A stretch of 64,000 nt of DNA from the NCBI GenBank assembly GCA_022829145.1, contig CM040746.1, forward strand, positions 7,830,684 to 7,894,683, in the 5' to 3' direction. The notes beneath the pieces were generated by a model. That model was not told the DNA's origin, ran no database searches, and saw nothing but the letters and a program-made list of their open reading frames with translations. This document shows positions 52,700 through 64,000 of this stretch, in pieces. The position numbers were made by a program, and so were the translations under genes. The stretch is from Albula goreensis (Eukaryota > Chordata > Actinopteri > Albuliformes > Albulidae). Numbering within the stretch: the stretch's first letter is position 1; every line of letters begins with the position of its first letter.

Positions 52700-53741
52700 T
52701 TCCTCCGTCGAGAACCCTTCCTGCGTAGGAGACAAGCGCTATTGTAACCACCTCTACACCGGTGTGAGAGTTACCTGTATTTCCTAAAGCTAGCGACTAC
52801 TGTCAACTCGCAGACTGAAAAACGAGAACTGCAATATAAGTGGAACGGAGTGCGTGACAATGCCATCTACAGGCTTGGAATGCAACATCTATCAATTGTG
52901 CTGGAGTATGTCGTAGACATCTATACTGAAGAGTTGACTTCTCCTTCAATGTTTATGTACAGATATAAGCATGCTTGATTTTCATTTAGGCCCCATGATG
53001 CCACTGTGCCAAGGCCTCTCAGCATCTACACCTATATGAGGGACTTATACACCAATGCTAAATTTTAACATTGAGTGTGCAAAGGACCTGGGGCTGGAAA
53101 GTTTAAGATTTTGTGTTCACCAATTCTATAATTTTCCACAGCAGTAGAATGTGATTATGTGTGTGGGATGGTACATTCTAAACTACTTTAACCTTCACCA
53201 TTAGAGTCAAACAAATCTGGATTTTGAAGTGTGATGCAATGATAGTCATTTTTAAACAGTAGCAAATCCTAGATTTACCAAATTAACACAAGTTGCAAAA
53301 CTAGCATACAAAAAATTATGCTTTGGGGCCAGTTGGCCCCACCACTCTTCCACACAGGTGGCAATAGTAATTGGAAATCCCTGCTCTAGAGCATTGCTTA
53401 ATTTTCCCCATAACATTCCTGTAGATTCATCCTGAAAGCCCCCCTCCCCACAGCCTGCAATGTTTGAGTACAGTTCAGACAAGGTCATTCCCCACAAGGC
53501 AATATGGTTTGTGTAGTCATAGTCACCATCTTACCATTTCACTGAAATGGCTATGGATTGGTAATCCAGTGAGAATGCAAGTGTAATGAAGTCATTTTTA
53601 CCACTTGCCAAATTTCCAGTGCTGCAATCCTAACATGCAGTTTGGCCACCATAACCAAGCTCTTCAGAAACAATTGGAAGAATTCCAGATCCATAGCAGC
53701 AGCCAACCATCACAAACACAAAATGCATTTCCACAAGTAGC
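52700..53741. other. dusp19 5' flank and ZP-gene 3' flank
   Basis: The first 150 bases upstream of dusp19 are moderately CG-rich and probably hold its promoter; no TATA box is clear. The remainder shows no coding exon. A minus-strand 81-codon frame at 53252-53497 has no family resemblance. Confidence 0.45.
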
Positions 53742-53747
53742 TTTATT
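53742..53747 (-). other. ZP-gene polyadenylation signal
   Basis: AATAAA on the minus strand starts 12 bases after the stop codon at 53760. A very short 3' UTR is usual for zona pellucida genes, which supports the call. Confidence 0.75.
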
Positions 53748-53759
53748 TTAAAACCATTT

Positions 53760-55932
53760 TTACAGCTTTGTAATCTCCATCTGTGGCCTGGGTCTCCTCC
53801 ATGCTACAGCCAGCACCAGGGCAGAGACAACCAGCACAACCAAGGCAGCCACTCCCACCAGACCATAGCCCAGAGACTGGGGAACTGGAGAGAAGAGGCA
53901 GTTAGAGGCTTCCAAGCAGAGTAGACAAGATTCCCAGCAAGAATTTCCCCCTCACCTGTATGGTCACCATCCAAGGCCCTCCCATCTAGAGCCAAGGGCT
54001 GTGGTGCAATCATGATCACCTCATCACTGGATACTAGAGCTGACTCCCCAGTGGACTGCTCTCCAGTAGCATGTCTCTCTGTAATGGGCAGATGCCAAAA
54101 TAGTTACACAGCATATGCTGGCTAGACAAAGCACAAAACCTCCCACTGGCCTCCTACTCACTCTGCTTGCCACAGCTGCGTTGACAGTTGTCATTTGCAG
54201 AGGGGTGGCAAACTGCTGTGCTGCAGTGGATGAACACCTGATGGAATTCAAATTGAAGAATGTTTCAGCCAGCCAGGCACTGGTGCCAATTGAGTACAAG
54301 CCATCAAGCAACATGCATGTCAGTATAATCCTGGATCCACATTGGACCCCCACCCCCAAAAGCAGTTAGCCCAGACCATACCGATTCCTTCAGGGGGACC
54401 ATAGCCTCAACAAAAGTAAACATCTTGATGATGAACCGCTTGTAGTGGGTGGGGTACTGGAGACCAGAGGACCCATCCACAGGAACCAAGGTGGTCAGGT
54501 ATCGGTCATCACGGTAGGGACACCTGGAGAGAGACCCATCATGAGCCATGGGGAGGGGGGTGTGGAGGGAACCAGCAGGCTCTTGGGGTTTTGCCCATTA
54601 CCCATTAACCAGCAGATCCCACTGGGGCATGCTGAGGGGGCTGGAGGTGGAGGTGGCCCAGCAGTGCTCCAGCACCAGCACGATGTTGGGGTCAGTCCTC
54701 TCCAGGATGCGAACCTCCACATACACAGGATCCCGCAGCACCTTGGTCACAGGGTAGTCCGCATCACTGTAGTAGGAGCTGTACACATTCACTAGAGGGA
54801 AAGAGGGGGTAAATTTGATCCCAGTCTCTTTAAGCCACTGGGTGGACATCATTCTGCTGCAGCATCCCATGTGAATACTGAACAATTGAGACTTTAGAAT
54901 TCCATTACTGATCTTAGGATCACAGCAAGGTTTAGTTAAATGTTAGTTAAATGTAGTCAGGAATCAGCATTGAGGCAAAGCACATTGATCATAGTCTGGA
55001 AGGAATGAATTAAGGGCTTTACCATCAGAGCATCCTTTGGCATCACAGTCCCCATTGGCTAGTCGGAGCTCAACACGCAGGGGGCCTGGAGTATCCACCG
55101 GAAGGGGAGGAGGAACAGTGTTCACCTCAGCCACCAGGGAGACCAACTCACTGCCATAATATCTGCACTGGAAAGACAGCCTGGAACATGGGGGGTAAGA
55201 AACCTCAGAATATAGCAACACAAGTAGGAGGACATAGACAGTCCCTCTACTCACTCATGAAGGCTGTCCCTTGTAATGGATCCATAGGGTCCAACCCCAA
55301 CTTCATATGCAGAGGACAGATGGTTCTCATACACCACATAGTCACCTTCCTCCTGCAACAGGAAACAGGGTTGAGGAAAAACCCCACCCAAAAACCAGAC
55401 CTACCCACTTTAGTAAAATACCTTACCATCATTGTGGTGCCACAGGCACTGACTGGGAACTGGAAGATGGCAAAGTCACTAGTAATGGTAACAGGGGCAC
55501 ACTGCGCCAAACTGCCACCCTCCAGCAGGCTCACGGAATCAAGGTTCAGCCGTGGTACAGTACTGTCACCAGCAACCACAACCACAAACTGACCATCCCG
55601 AAGACACTGGACAGTCACTAACAGGAAGAGAAAATGTTAGACATACATTTTAGGTAATCATTTAGACCATTCCCTAGAGGAAAAAAAAAAAAAAAATCCT
55701 CACCTTCTCTAGCATAGTAGCACTGGCCTTGGTTAAAGCAGCAGTTGATGGCTTCACAACCAGGAGCATCAATGCCAGAGTCTCCACATGGCACCCTCTG
55801 ACTGACCAAACATCTATCAAAAGCAGTATCTCCAGTTTGCCCTTTAAATGACTTGTCTTGGGACTGGGCCAAAGCCATGGCCAAAACACCAAGAAAAACC
55901 CAAATCTGCACACTGTGCTGAAACTCCTCCAT
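53760..55932 (-). CDS. ZP4-like egg-envelope glycoprotein, complete, nine exons
   Basis: Exons: 55932-55704, 55617-55427, 55352-55255, 55180-55023, 54791-54602, 54523-54382, 54237-54162, 54078-53956, 53884-53760. They join in frame through GT/AG introns to 443 residues. In order: signal peptide (1 to about 23, hydrophobic WVFLGVLAMALA); trefoil domain (41-74, six Cys, with CCF and QCYY); ZP-N (about 80-178, Cys in VQC, AQCAPV, SACGT, FQCRY); ZP-C (Cys in LEHCWA, NGCPYRDD, FIHCSTAVC, DNCQRSC); furin-type site KQKR at 360-363, created across the exon 7/8 junction; transmembrane helix about 408-431; tail RRPRPQ. A trefoil before the ZP domain marks the ZP1/ZP4 class. There is no N-terminal Pro/Gln repeat as in choriogenin H. 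The protein would be cut, released and polymerised into the egg coat. The retained membrane anchor suggests oocyte rather than liver synthesis; that is inference. Confidence 0.93.
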
Positions 55933-56060
55933 GATGAAGCCAGGAAATGGAATGCTAAGAAAGGGTCTGTAAGGGTTTAAGTAGTGCAGTACCCTGATTG
56001 TCTCACCTGTGTAATTAGAAAATGAGAATCACTTGTGCTAATTAGGCTAACACATGTATG
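55933..56060 (-). promoter_or_regulatory. ZP-gene proximal promoter candidate
   Basis: On the minus strand a TATA-like ACTTAAACC lies at about 55983-55975, roughly 45 bases before the ATG, giving a leader of about 20 bases. Two E-box words follow upstream: CACCTG at 56004-56009 and CACATG at 56051-56056 (plus-strand reading). FIGLA/E-protein binding to CANNTG boxes near the start is established for mammalian ZP genes. Here the sites are only pattern matches. Confidence 0.4.
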
Positions 56061-59000
56061 GGCAAATTAATGATGGGGCAGGAAGGCTTCATTGAACCAA
56101 AAATGGTAAGAGCTACCATGAGTCAATTATTTGGACCAGTTCTCAGATTTGCTTTGGACAGAGAAACGGTCAACGATTGATAGCTCATTGTAGCTCCACC
56201 CTAATTGGATTCCTAAAACCAATTTCTCACTCACAAATGCAAAAGCTCACGAATGCAAAGGGTCAAATCTGGCCAGTTTCCTTTGACCAGTTTTAACTAA
56301 TTACAATACCTTTCTGTCAATGCTTGTGAGGTAGATTAAGTTACAAGTTCTTAAAGTGAATATGTATAAAACCTTCATGTTAACAAAATAAACTTTTTTC
56401 CTCCCACCACTTTTACAAAAAATGCCCAAAGATGAGAATACGCCCAACTTGGATTGTTAATCACCAACAATGTCAAGTCGTGGCTTGTGAACTCAGTCCT
56501 GGGGACTCTTGTGTATGCTTTGTGTTACAGCCAATTTGTAGAGAAGTTAGTGACTGTATAAATATGGTTAATTTTTTCAGTAATTCTGTCCATAAACTCA
56601 TTAACACAGTTCAGATTTAGCTAATCATGACTGACCTTGACATTTCATAACTGGTTCAACGTCACAACATGAAACTATGTCAACAAAGCCACAATCAGTC
56701 TATAATTTAAACATGGAAACTTTTCAATTAAATTTTCAATATACTACAAAAAAATGAAGGGCCCAGTTCATTAGTATGGCCTACTAATGAAAAAATTCAC
56801 ATTATATTATATTATATTATATTATATTATATTATATTATATTATATATTATATTATATTATATTATAGGCCTATGATATAATATAATATTATTATATGC
56901 TTCATGCCCAGCTTGCCCGCCACTCTATTCACAAATGTAAAATTGAAAATCCCTGCCTTCGCTGATTGTTCCTTAACCTCAGGTAAGCAAGGCTGTGAAT
57001 GAGGCTGCTGCTGTCCAAGGTCCTGTAGGCTTTCTAGACTGTGGTAAGGAACAGAAAGAACTGACAGCAGCCAAAGTGGCGGCCCACTCTAGTTCTCCTT
57101 GTATTCCTCCCAGCTTAGTGGTATGCCATGTCTCTAGAAAGTTTAATCAATCAATTTATATAATCTTGGTTTTCAGCAGGAACTAGCGACCCAGGGAGCT
57201 AATAAGTAATTGGCAGCTATCCAAACTACTTAATTAGACAGCTGATGTCATGCACTCTTTAGACGGCATTTTTACTGCCCCCACAATGAAGCAAACCCTG
57301 CATCACCCCAGAATGTTTTCTGTATATTGTGGATTTAACCTCAAACCAATCACTCAATATTTTTTTTAAATGTAACCTGTACTCAGTGGAACACCCAAAA
57401 CATCCTGTTCAAGCACTGAACTGTGATATAATTATGACATAATGGCATGAATGGCCTTCTTTTTTGTTTATGTGATACTCATATAGCACAGATTTAGTTG
57501 ATGTTGAGATAAAAAAAAAATACAAGCCGATATGAGGCAAATGTAAATATTTTACTGGAAAAATTGGACATGACATATAAATCAATAAGAATCCATATGA
57601 AAACAAACAGAAACATGTAACAGCAAAAAGAAAGAACAAGAAAATCAACAATTTAATAAAGGCATACTTAATAAATAAGTGAAATGGTTATGTAGAGGAT
57701 TGAAAGATGTCTAGGTCCTTTAAATGTATTTTCATTAAATGTTTAGAACAATACATTCAGTTGTCACTGTTGTTGTGATTCATTATTATCACTATTGTTT
57801 TCATAGCTAATATTGTTGCATGAAAATAATTTGAATTCACCACCAAGATTTAGACTTTTTGTGCAGGATTAATTTGTTAATTAAACAAGTACATATGTTT
57901 CCATGGATACAAGAAATAGTTGTTCTAATCATTTGTACACCAACGTCAACATAATCAAACAGCATTTATTATTTATTTTATATGGATATGTTCTGGTTAC
58001 TCAAAATAGGGGAATTTTTTTTGTTGCATTGAACATGAAAAATAAAACAATGACAACTGCTGTTTCATCCATGTCCAGATCACATTTAAAACCCTCTACA
58101 TAAAGCATAGCTGATGAACTGATTGTAGATAGCAGCGAAGTTATACAACCACGTTACTGTTTGTGATGGGCACTTCCATTCACTACTCATGGTAGGAATA
58201 TGGTCATTCCAAGCTGCCTTATAAATAGCTTTCTGTGTGTGCTATGCTTCCAAAATTTATGAATGTGTCTTCTATAGTCAGCATTAGTCTGAAAAACAAA
58301 CTGTGTCATTGTATCACAAATTTACACAAACTAAACTACATTAATGTCTCTTGTGTCTTCCTCTTCCTTCAGTAGTTTGATGCTGTAGTGTTGCTGATAT
58401 TGACTGGGGGTCAAAAGGTTTAGGTTGAACTAGCAAAAAAAAAAAAAAAAAAAACGCACATGTCAAAAATCCAAAGAAAGTATGGCCTATGTAATCTGTA
58501 TTGATTATAAAGAGGTCAATATTGAATGTTGCAGTATTGCAGCCAGCAATTATATTTAGCACATATTTAAATCTGTTACTAAAGCAAACAGTATGAACAC
58601 TGTCTGCTATAACTCTGTTAGTGTTATTGTGCATTGTGGCAGGATTAGTGGTATGACGGCATGACCACTGGCATACTAAAACTTTTTGGTTGCAAGATAT
58701 TTTCTTCCCGAAAGAAATTTGCAAACTAATAGCTGTGTTTTAGTTTAGTTTAAATTTAAGGGAAGGTTGTTGGCATAAAACGCTATTTATCCTTCGATTG
58801 GATACGATTAACAGAGTGTTACCCTACCTACATGGAGCTTGCAAATTCCTGCAGCTCAATTGTATTGCAGTTGAATAAATTGCATGTGGCCTCCCTTGGA
58901 AAGAGAGTGGGAGACAACAATTAATTAGCACATACTGTTCTTTTCTCATATAATGCGCTCTAAACTTGTATCTGACACAACAAATATAACAAACAAAAGG

Positions 59001-62000
59001 CATTCTCTAGCAATGAAACCCCAATAAAAGCCATGAAATGTTTGTAAATTATTTATAGCAATTTTTGGAAAAACAGTAGTCTCTTAGCTTTTAACCCATC
59101 CTGTGAAAATGCATTAATTCAGCTTCTATACAGCACTTTCTTACCTGATATTTTACCTTATAGCTGTTGCACCTGAAACATTATGTTGTTTGATTCATTG
59201 TTTTGTGCTTGTCTTGGAACCTAGGGGAATCCCTTCCCCTACACATTCCTACCAATATAACAATATACATTTTTGAGAGAAATGGGTTGGCAGAAAAATA
59301 TTTGATTTTTTATGTTAAATGATAATTAGTCGGCTATATTATCCACCAACGCAAGAAAAAGTTGTCATAAATGATTTGAATGTGAGTAAATGAGATGTAT
59401 GTGTTCTGCTGTGATTCACTCACACATTTATGAAGCCTGTCATGATCTTTGAAGCTGAACAAGTTTGCAGTATGGAAGCAGAAAACTTCACATTTGTTGC
59501 CATCTCAGGCATTGATGGGGACTGTAACTATACACCTACAAACGCTCAAACGATCTTTGGATCAATTCTGGGTTACAGCAGGAATAATACTCCAGAGTTT
59601 ATCATGGGAGGCAAAATTGTACTTGCCAGTTGTTACAATTTCTGTACATGCCAAGACATCTTATGGGTTTTTGCACATCAAGATCAATATATGAAAGAAG
59701 AGACTTCCTGACAGAAACAATATATTGAACAATATATTAACATTATTGGCCATATCTCTGAAAAAAGTATATGCCAAGGGGAGCATCCAGAGTCAAGACA
59801 ACTCCAATTCAAAACCAGAGGGAACAGTGTGTTTTTGTCACATGACGAGAGAGTAGCATTTTTCAAAAAACTATTACTTTGTAAAATGGTTAAAAGCAGA
59901 ACTTGGCACAAATTATTTTGTTTTTAGTCAACATGATGAGACAATGATGATCAAAGGTATAAAACCAGAAGAGGGACAGTCCTTCCCCAAATGAGCTTCG
60001 GTTTCCTTATAAAGTATGTATGTTCAAGCATAAGCTTCATTTAAAATTACCCCCCGAAGATAACAAGAACCAGTCTACAAGGTGAGATGGAGAAGGAGAA
60101 AGACAGACTCCTTTAAAAAGTCTGATGGCTCTTCAGACAAAACAAAGGGGTTTTGTTCAGTTAGCAAAGTCAATTAAATGATTTCATGCATTGTAGTTCT
60201 CAGAAGTGTTACTTCTGTGTTCACAATTAAAAGGTGCTGTTTGGAAATTGTTTTTGATTTGATATACTCCCTGTGCAGTGATTCTATATTAATGTGATGG
60301 TTAATTTAGTTCCAAATACCCTAGATTTTAAAAGACATAGTCTTATAAAGTATGAAAGTGTGATTAATTTCATTTAATTCCAGAAAATTCTGTAGGTTCA
60401 TTTTTAAAATCGATTGCCAGTTTTAGTTGTTCACACAATAATGTAAAAATATAATTCATATATTAATGTGTATTCACATAGCTGTGCCAGCCATTGCTTT
60501 GAGAAGCCATTGTACTTTTGTGCCATTGTGCATTACAATTAATTAGCAAGGGACAGAAGGATTATTCTTGGGGGATTTGAGATTATTGGGGGTTACTAAT
60601 CTGTCTAGCAGGGAAAAATCCCTGTTTTTGGGAAAATCTGACCAGATGATTATTTTCATACCGCAAGATCTTCAGGAAAACTGAACATACACCAATCCTG
60701 GGCCTCCAATACATGTTACAGTAGGTCTCAGATTTAAGGGACATTTCTCTTTGATAAGACCTTAAACTCGATAGATTCCCTTTTTCTGGTTTGTCTTCAT
60801 GCATGACGTAGAATTTTTATTTGTTTGCCCTGTGCTCCAAACAAACTTAATATTATGGCAATCCAATTAGGCCTCCAACTTCCAATTTACGTGAAACAAC
60901 CTGAAAAGTGTATCCCTCATACATATACGTTTGTGTGAACAGGTTTCTGCATATTTTTCTCTTAAAAATTTACATCAGATATCAGAAAAATGCAACTCTG
61001 CTTGGTCCGTATTGGCTGAAGGGCAAGGAAATCTTCATATGAAAAGCATGTAAAATTTAAAAGATCCCTCTGCCCTACATATTCATATGTGGCTCACCAT
61101 CTAAACAAGATCTATTCTACCTTAATAAGCCTGTCTAGCGGTGTGGAAAATGCTGTAATAAGTGGTAAGGGATAGATTGCGTGCCCACAAAAAATATCAC
61201 ACATTTGACAGGCCTCTGGATGCAAAATGAGTATTGCTTGATATTGTGTCAGGCGCCATCTTTTAGAGAGAAAAAAAATCCTCTTTCATTTCAAGATACT
61301 TAATGTCAGGAAACCATTCATTTGCAAATGTGAATCTTCAAACAGCACAAGACATAATCTTTATTTCTCATCCTTTTTCATACAATGGTAGTCTCGTTAC
61401 CATAGAAGCAATCATGGATACAAGTGAATTGGTGTCAAACTGAAGACAAAGACGGGGTCTTGTACATGTAGGCAAACAATGTATGAACATAGCGATTGTG
61501 GAAATCCTAAACAGGTTCTTAATTTCAAATATTGTATAAGTTAACCAGCATCTGTTACATATTGTTACAACTGAATTAAACTAATTAAAAATGGTGTCTT
61601 ATTATTCCCATCAATAACTGCACAGGGCAGACTTTTTTGCACCAGATCTATTAAGATTGGCAGCTACAATTATTAATTATTATCACAATTGTCATATTGG
61701 AAAACTACAGAATATTTTTGTAATGGAGCCGACAGGTTCGTGGTTGGAATGGTGGGTGCGACACAACTTTGAACATTCATTTTCTGACAACTACATATCG
61801 GATTCGAACAATAACCGAAATTATTACAAATGAATAATTTGTAAAATGACATTCATTAGCATCCGTGAAAGCTGGACGCTTAGATGCCCTATCGGAAGCA
61901 TTTTGGGACCATTTTCTCAGCTCACCTTGACTCTCTGAAAGGTTTTAGATTAGATGTGCGTGCACCTGATCGGTCTATATACTCTTATTGCGAATACTAG

Positions 62001-62070
62001 CGAAATCATAAATCACGACTATTACTACAAATCTGGCTATGAACGCGAAAATATAAGTGGATGATTTGTA
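56061..62070. other. intergenic DNA between the ZP gene and nckap1
   Basis: About 6 kb, AT-rich, with the ATTAT array at 56801, an A20 run near 58435 and no recognised exon. The 93-codon plus frame at 59430-59711 has no family signature and overlaps a second frame of similar length. Some AT-rich stretches may be conserved regulatory DNA, but this cannot be judged from one sequence. Confidence 0.5.
56801..56866. repeat. ATTAT pentanucleotide repeat
   Basis: About 13 tandem ATTAT units with one shortened unit near the middle, followed by a short region of the opposite phase (AATATAATAT). It is pure A/T and lies between the ZP gene and nckap1. Confidence 0.93.
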
Positions 62071-62302
62071 TCACGTGACACACGTTGGTGTTGCAGGAAA
62101 CGGCCTCGTTCTGACAGTGGGGACAACACCTAGAGAAAACAGAGGGCTGGTGGAACGGAGCGGGAGGGCTTAGCTTAGTTGTTTACCAATAATATGGACG
62201 GATTGGAGCACTAAAACACACGGGATACCTTATTTAACTAATAAACACTACATTGGGTTGTTTTACGGCTTCCATACTTTTGTGTAACGATTAACAGGCA
62301 GC
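62071..62302 (+). promoter_or_regulatory. nckap1: nckap1 promoter and 5' UTR
   Basis: An E-box palindrome TCACGTGA at 62071-62078 is followed by CpG-containing sequence (CACACGTTGG, ACGGCCTCG-like words, GGAACGGAGCGGGAGGG) up to the ATG at 62303. TCACGTGA is bound by USF/MITF-type factors. No TATA box is seen, as usual for a housekeeping gene. The exact start site is not visible. Confidence 0.5.
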
Positions 62303-62410
62303 ATGTCGCGGGGAGTGCTGCAGCCGAGCCAGCAAAAGCTGGCGGAGAAATTGACCATTCTGAATGACAGGGGAATCGGGATGCTGACCCGCATCTATAA
62401 CATCAAAAAG
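62303..62410 (+). CDS. nckap1: nckap1 first coding exon (Nck-associated protein 1)
   Basis: Thirty-six codons begin [19 protein letters not shown] and end TRIYNIKK, followed by a GTATTG donor in phase 0. Human NCKAP1 starts [19 protein letters not shown] and reads RLYNIKK at the same place, so only a few conservative changes are present. The ATG has A at -3. NCKAP1/NAP1 is a scaffold subunit of the WAVE regulatory complex, binds CYFIP and links Rac to Arp2/3 actin nucleation at the membrane. The remaining exons lie past the right edge. It is transcribed away from the ZP gene. Confidence 0.96.
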
Positions 62411-64000
62411 GTATTGTGTCCATTCATTGCGGACTCTGCTGTTTGATTGTGCAGTCGCTCAGATGAAAATGCTTTTTGAATCTGCATTTGTTGTTAATGT
62501 GGAAGCCGTATCTGTCCGTGGATTTGAAACATGACTCTGCACAGCGTAGGGATGAGAAGGAATTCAATCAAGGCCCCGAATGGCATGTGTAGCTAGCTAG
62601 CTAGCTGGCTAACTAGCTCGTTGATTGGGTGTTGCTACTCTGAAAACGATAGTATCAAATACTATAAGATTCATTTGAAGCTCTATTTTTGTAGACATGT
62701 GTCATGGGGTTTACTCGTATGCTGATCGTGATATAAACGAAAGGATTTGCAATGAATAGTCAATGCTTTTGTGTGATTTATGCACCTAAACAGCGTTGGA
62801 TGGTACAGCTGATGAGCTGTACTGTCAAGAGACGGTTTTCATACGAATTTTAGCTTTGCTAGCTCGCTATCGATTATGTTTGTATTCTAACTTGTATATT
62901 TGATTTATAGCGAATCTGTCTGTTATTCATCTATTGCACTAACCATTTCAAATAACAACGTACTCTTCAGAATGTAATGGACAGTTTCTTTTCGGTATAG
63001 CCGTTATTGACAGTGGTCGATGGTTTCAGCTGAGATTTGAAACAACATAGCTAGTTAATAGAGATCAGTAACTAAACCGAGGTAATCAATGCGTTCATCA
63101 GTTCTCTAACGTGATATAGGTGCCAGTATTGTGGTTCTGGTGAATGCTCGTAAATTGAAAACAGTATATGGAGTATATTGTTATCAAATATACTAAATAC
63201 AAATGCCCTAACACAAGTAACTCCATACAAGTAAATGCAAAGCACACATTGAAAATAATTTATCGAAAATTTTGATGGAAGATTGTTGCTGATTCCGGCG
63301 TTTGACATTTTGAAATGGTATCTGGGTTGCGGGACTATAGGGTGAGGATTCATTTTTGGATTATTTAAGACGAAAGGACAGGGATCTGTGACAATACATA
63401 AAGGGTGTTGTGAATTTGGAAAAGACACTCCTTGAAGCAGAAAAATGTCATGCCCCAATGTGATAGCTTGCTGTCTCGTTCAGGCATAAATTTGAAAAAT
63501 AAAATCAGCTCTTGGATTTTGGCATAATATATATCTCTCCCATCATTTTCCTAGTTCCATTCTGACCTGCTGTTAAAGCTAGAGTCAGAAAGGTTCGACA
63601 AAACAAACTGCAGGCCTAGATGTCTAAATTGAAATTTTCAGTTCAGCAGTCAACAGTTTTTTTTTTTTTTTTTATGTGGGTGGCTATGTCCAAAGAGTTA
63701 TATAATGGGTTTCCCGACCACTCAGAGAGAACCTTTGAGCAATGGATAGACCGATTCACAATATGAAAGGGTATTTTTTTATTTTTTATTTTGGCAGATT
63801 TTCAAAAGGTGTCATACTTCACAAGCTCATGTTTAAATCTTGGGTGCCAAGTAGACAGTATGAGCTGAAATTCAAAAGCATGAGGCAGTAGCACAATTTT
63901 TCCAGTAAATAATCCACTGTCAAACCCAACATTTGAAAATTTGTTTGAAAGCAAATGCACAAAGAGTATCTTTATCATTGTTAGCCCATTTCCTTTATCA
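62411..64000 (+). other. nckap1: nckap1 intron 1, beginning
   Basis: The donor GTATTGTGTC opens the intron, which runs to the window end without a second exon. A CTAG/AGCT tetranucleotide run lies at 62592-62613 and a T17-18 run at 63656-63673. The 128-codon minus-strand frame at 63072-63458 is a chance frame. Confidence 0.75.

Noticed and set aside
59430-59711. 93-codon plus-strand frame
   Set aside because: No signal peptide, domain or splice context; a second frame of 81 codons overlaps it.

Overview
The window is nuclear DNA of a ray-finned fish, most likely a teleost. The evidence is vertebrate genes with GT/AG introns, tRNA-derived SINEs with a tail common in teleost genomes, abundant CA and CT microsatellites, and a ZP4-type egg-coat gene. 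I cannot name the species. Most of the 64 kb is intron or intergenic DNA, and almost all long open frames in it are chance or low-complexity frames. Layout, left to right: (1) 1-22.7 kb is the 5' part of pde1a (Ca2+/calmodulin-dependent cyclic nucleotide phosphodiesterase 1A) on the minus strand. Two alternative first coding exons are visible, at 22728-22628 (PDE1A1-type N-terminus) and 7859-7807 (PDE1A2-type N-terminus). Both end in the same splice phase. The shared downstream exons lie beyond the left edge. (2) 22.7-24.4 kb, upstream of the distal pde1a exon, is a dense block of CT and CA micro- and minisatellites. (3) 24.4-47.1 kb has no recognisable gene and carries SINE, MITE and other repeat remnants. 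(4) At 47.1-47.5 kb a minus-strand TATA box precedes a 58-residue open frame. Its start resembles an N-myristoylation signal and it contains an amphipathic helix; this is a candidate only. (5) 50.67-52.65 kb is dusp19 (atypical dual-specificity phosphatase) on the minus strand in four coding exons. Exon 2 carries one extra T, which breaks the frame. (6) 53.76-55.93 kb is a complete nine-exon ZP4-like egg-envelope gene on the minus strand, with signal peptide, trefoil, ZP domain, furin-type site and transmembrane tail (443 residues). (7) At 62303 the first coding exon of nckap1 (WAVE regulatory complex subunit) begins on the plus strand; the rest lies beyond the right edge. PDE1A, DUSP19 and NCKAP1 are also neighbours in human 2q32, so the block is conserved synteny. 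The genes do not form an operon or pathway: pde1a acts in Ca2+/cyclic-nucleotide signalling, dusp19 in MAP-kinase signalling, nckap1 in actin nucleation, and the ZP gene is an oocyte-type gene located between dusp19 and nckap1.
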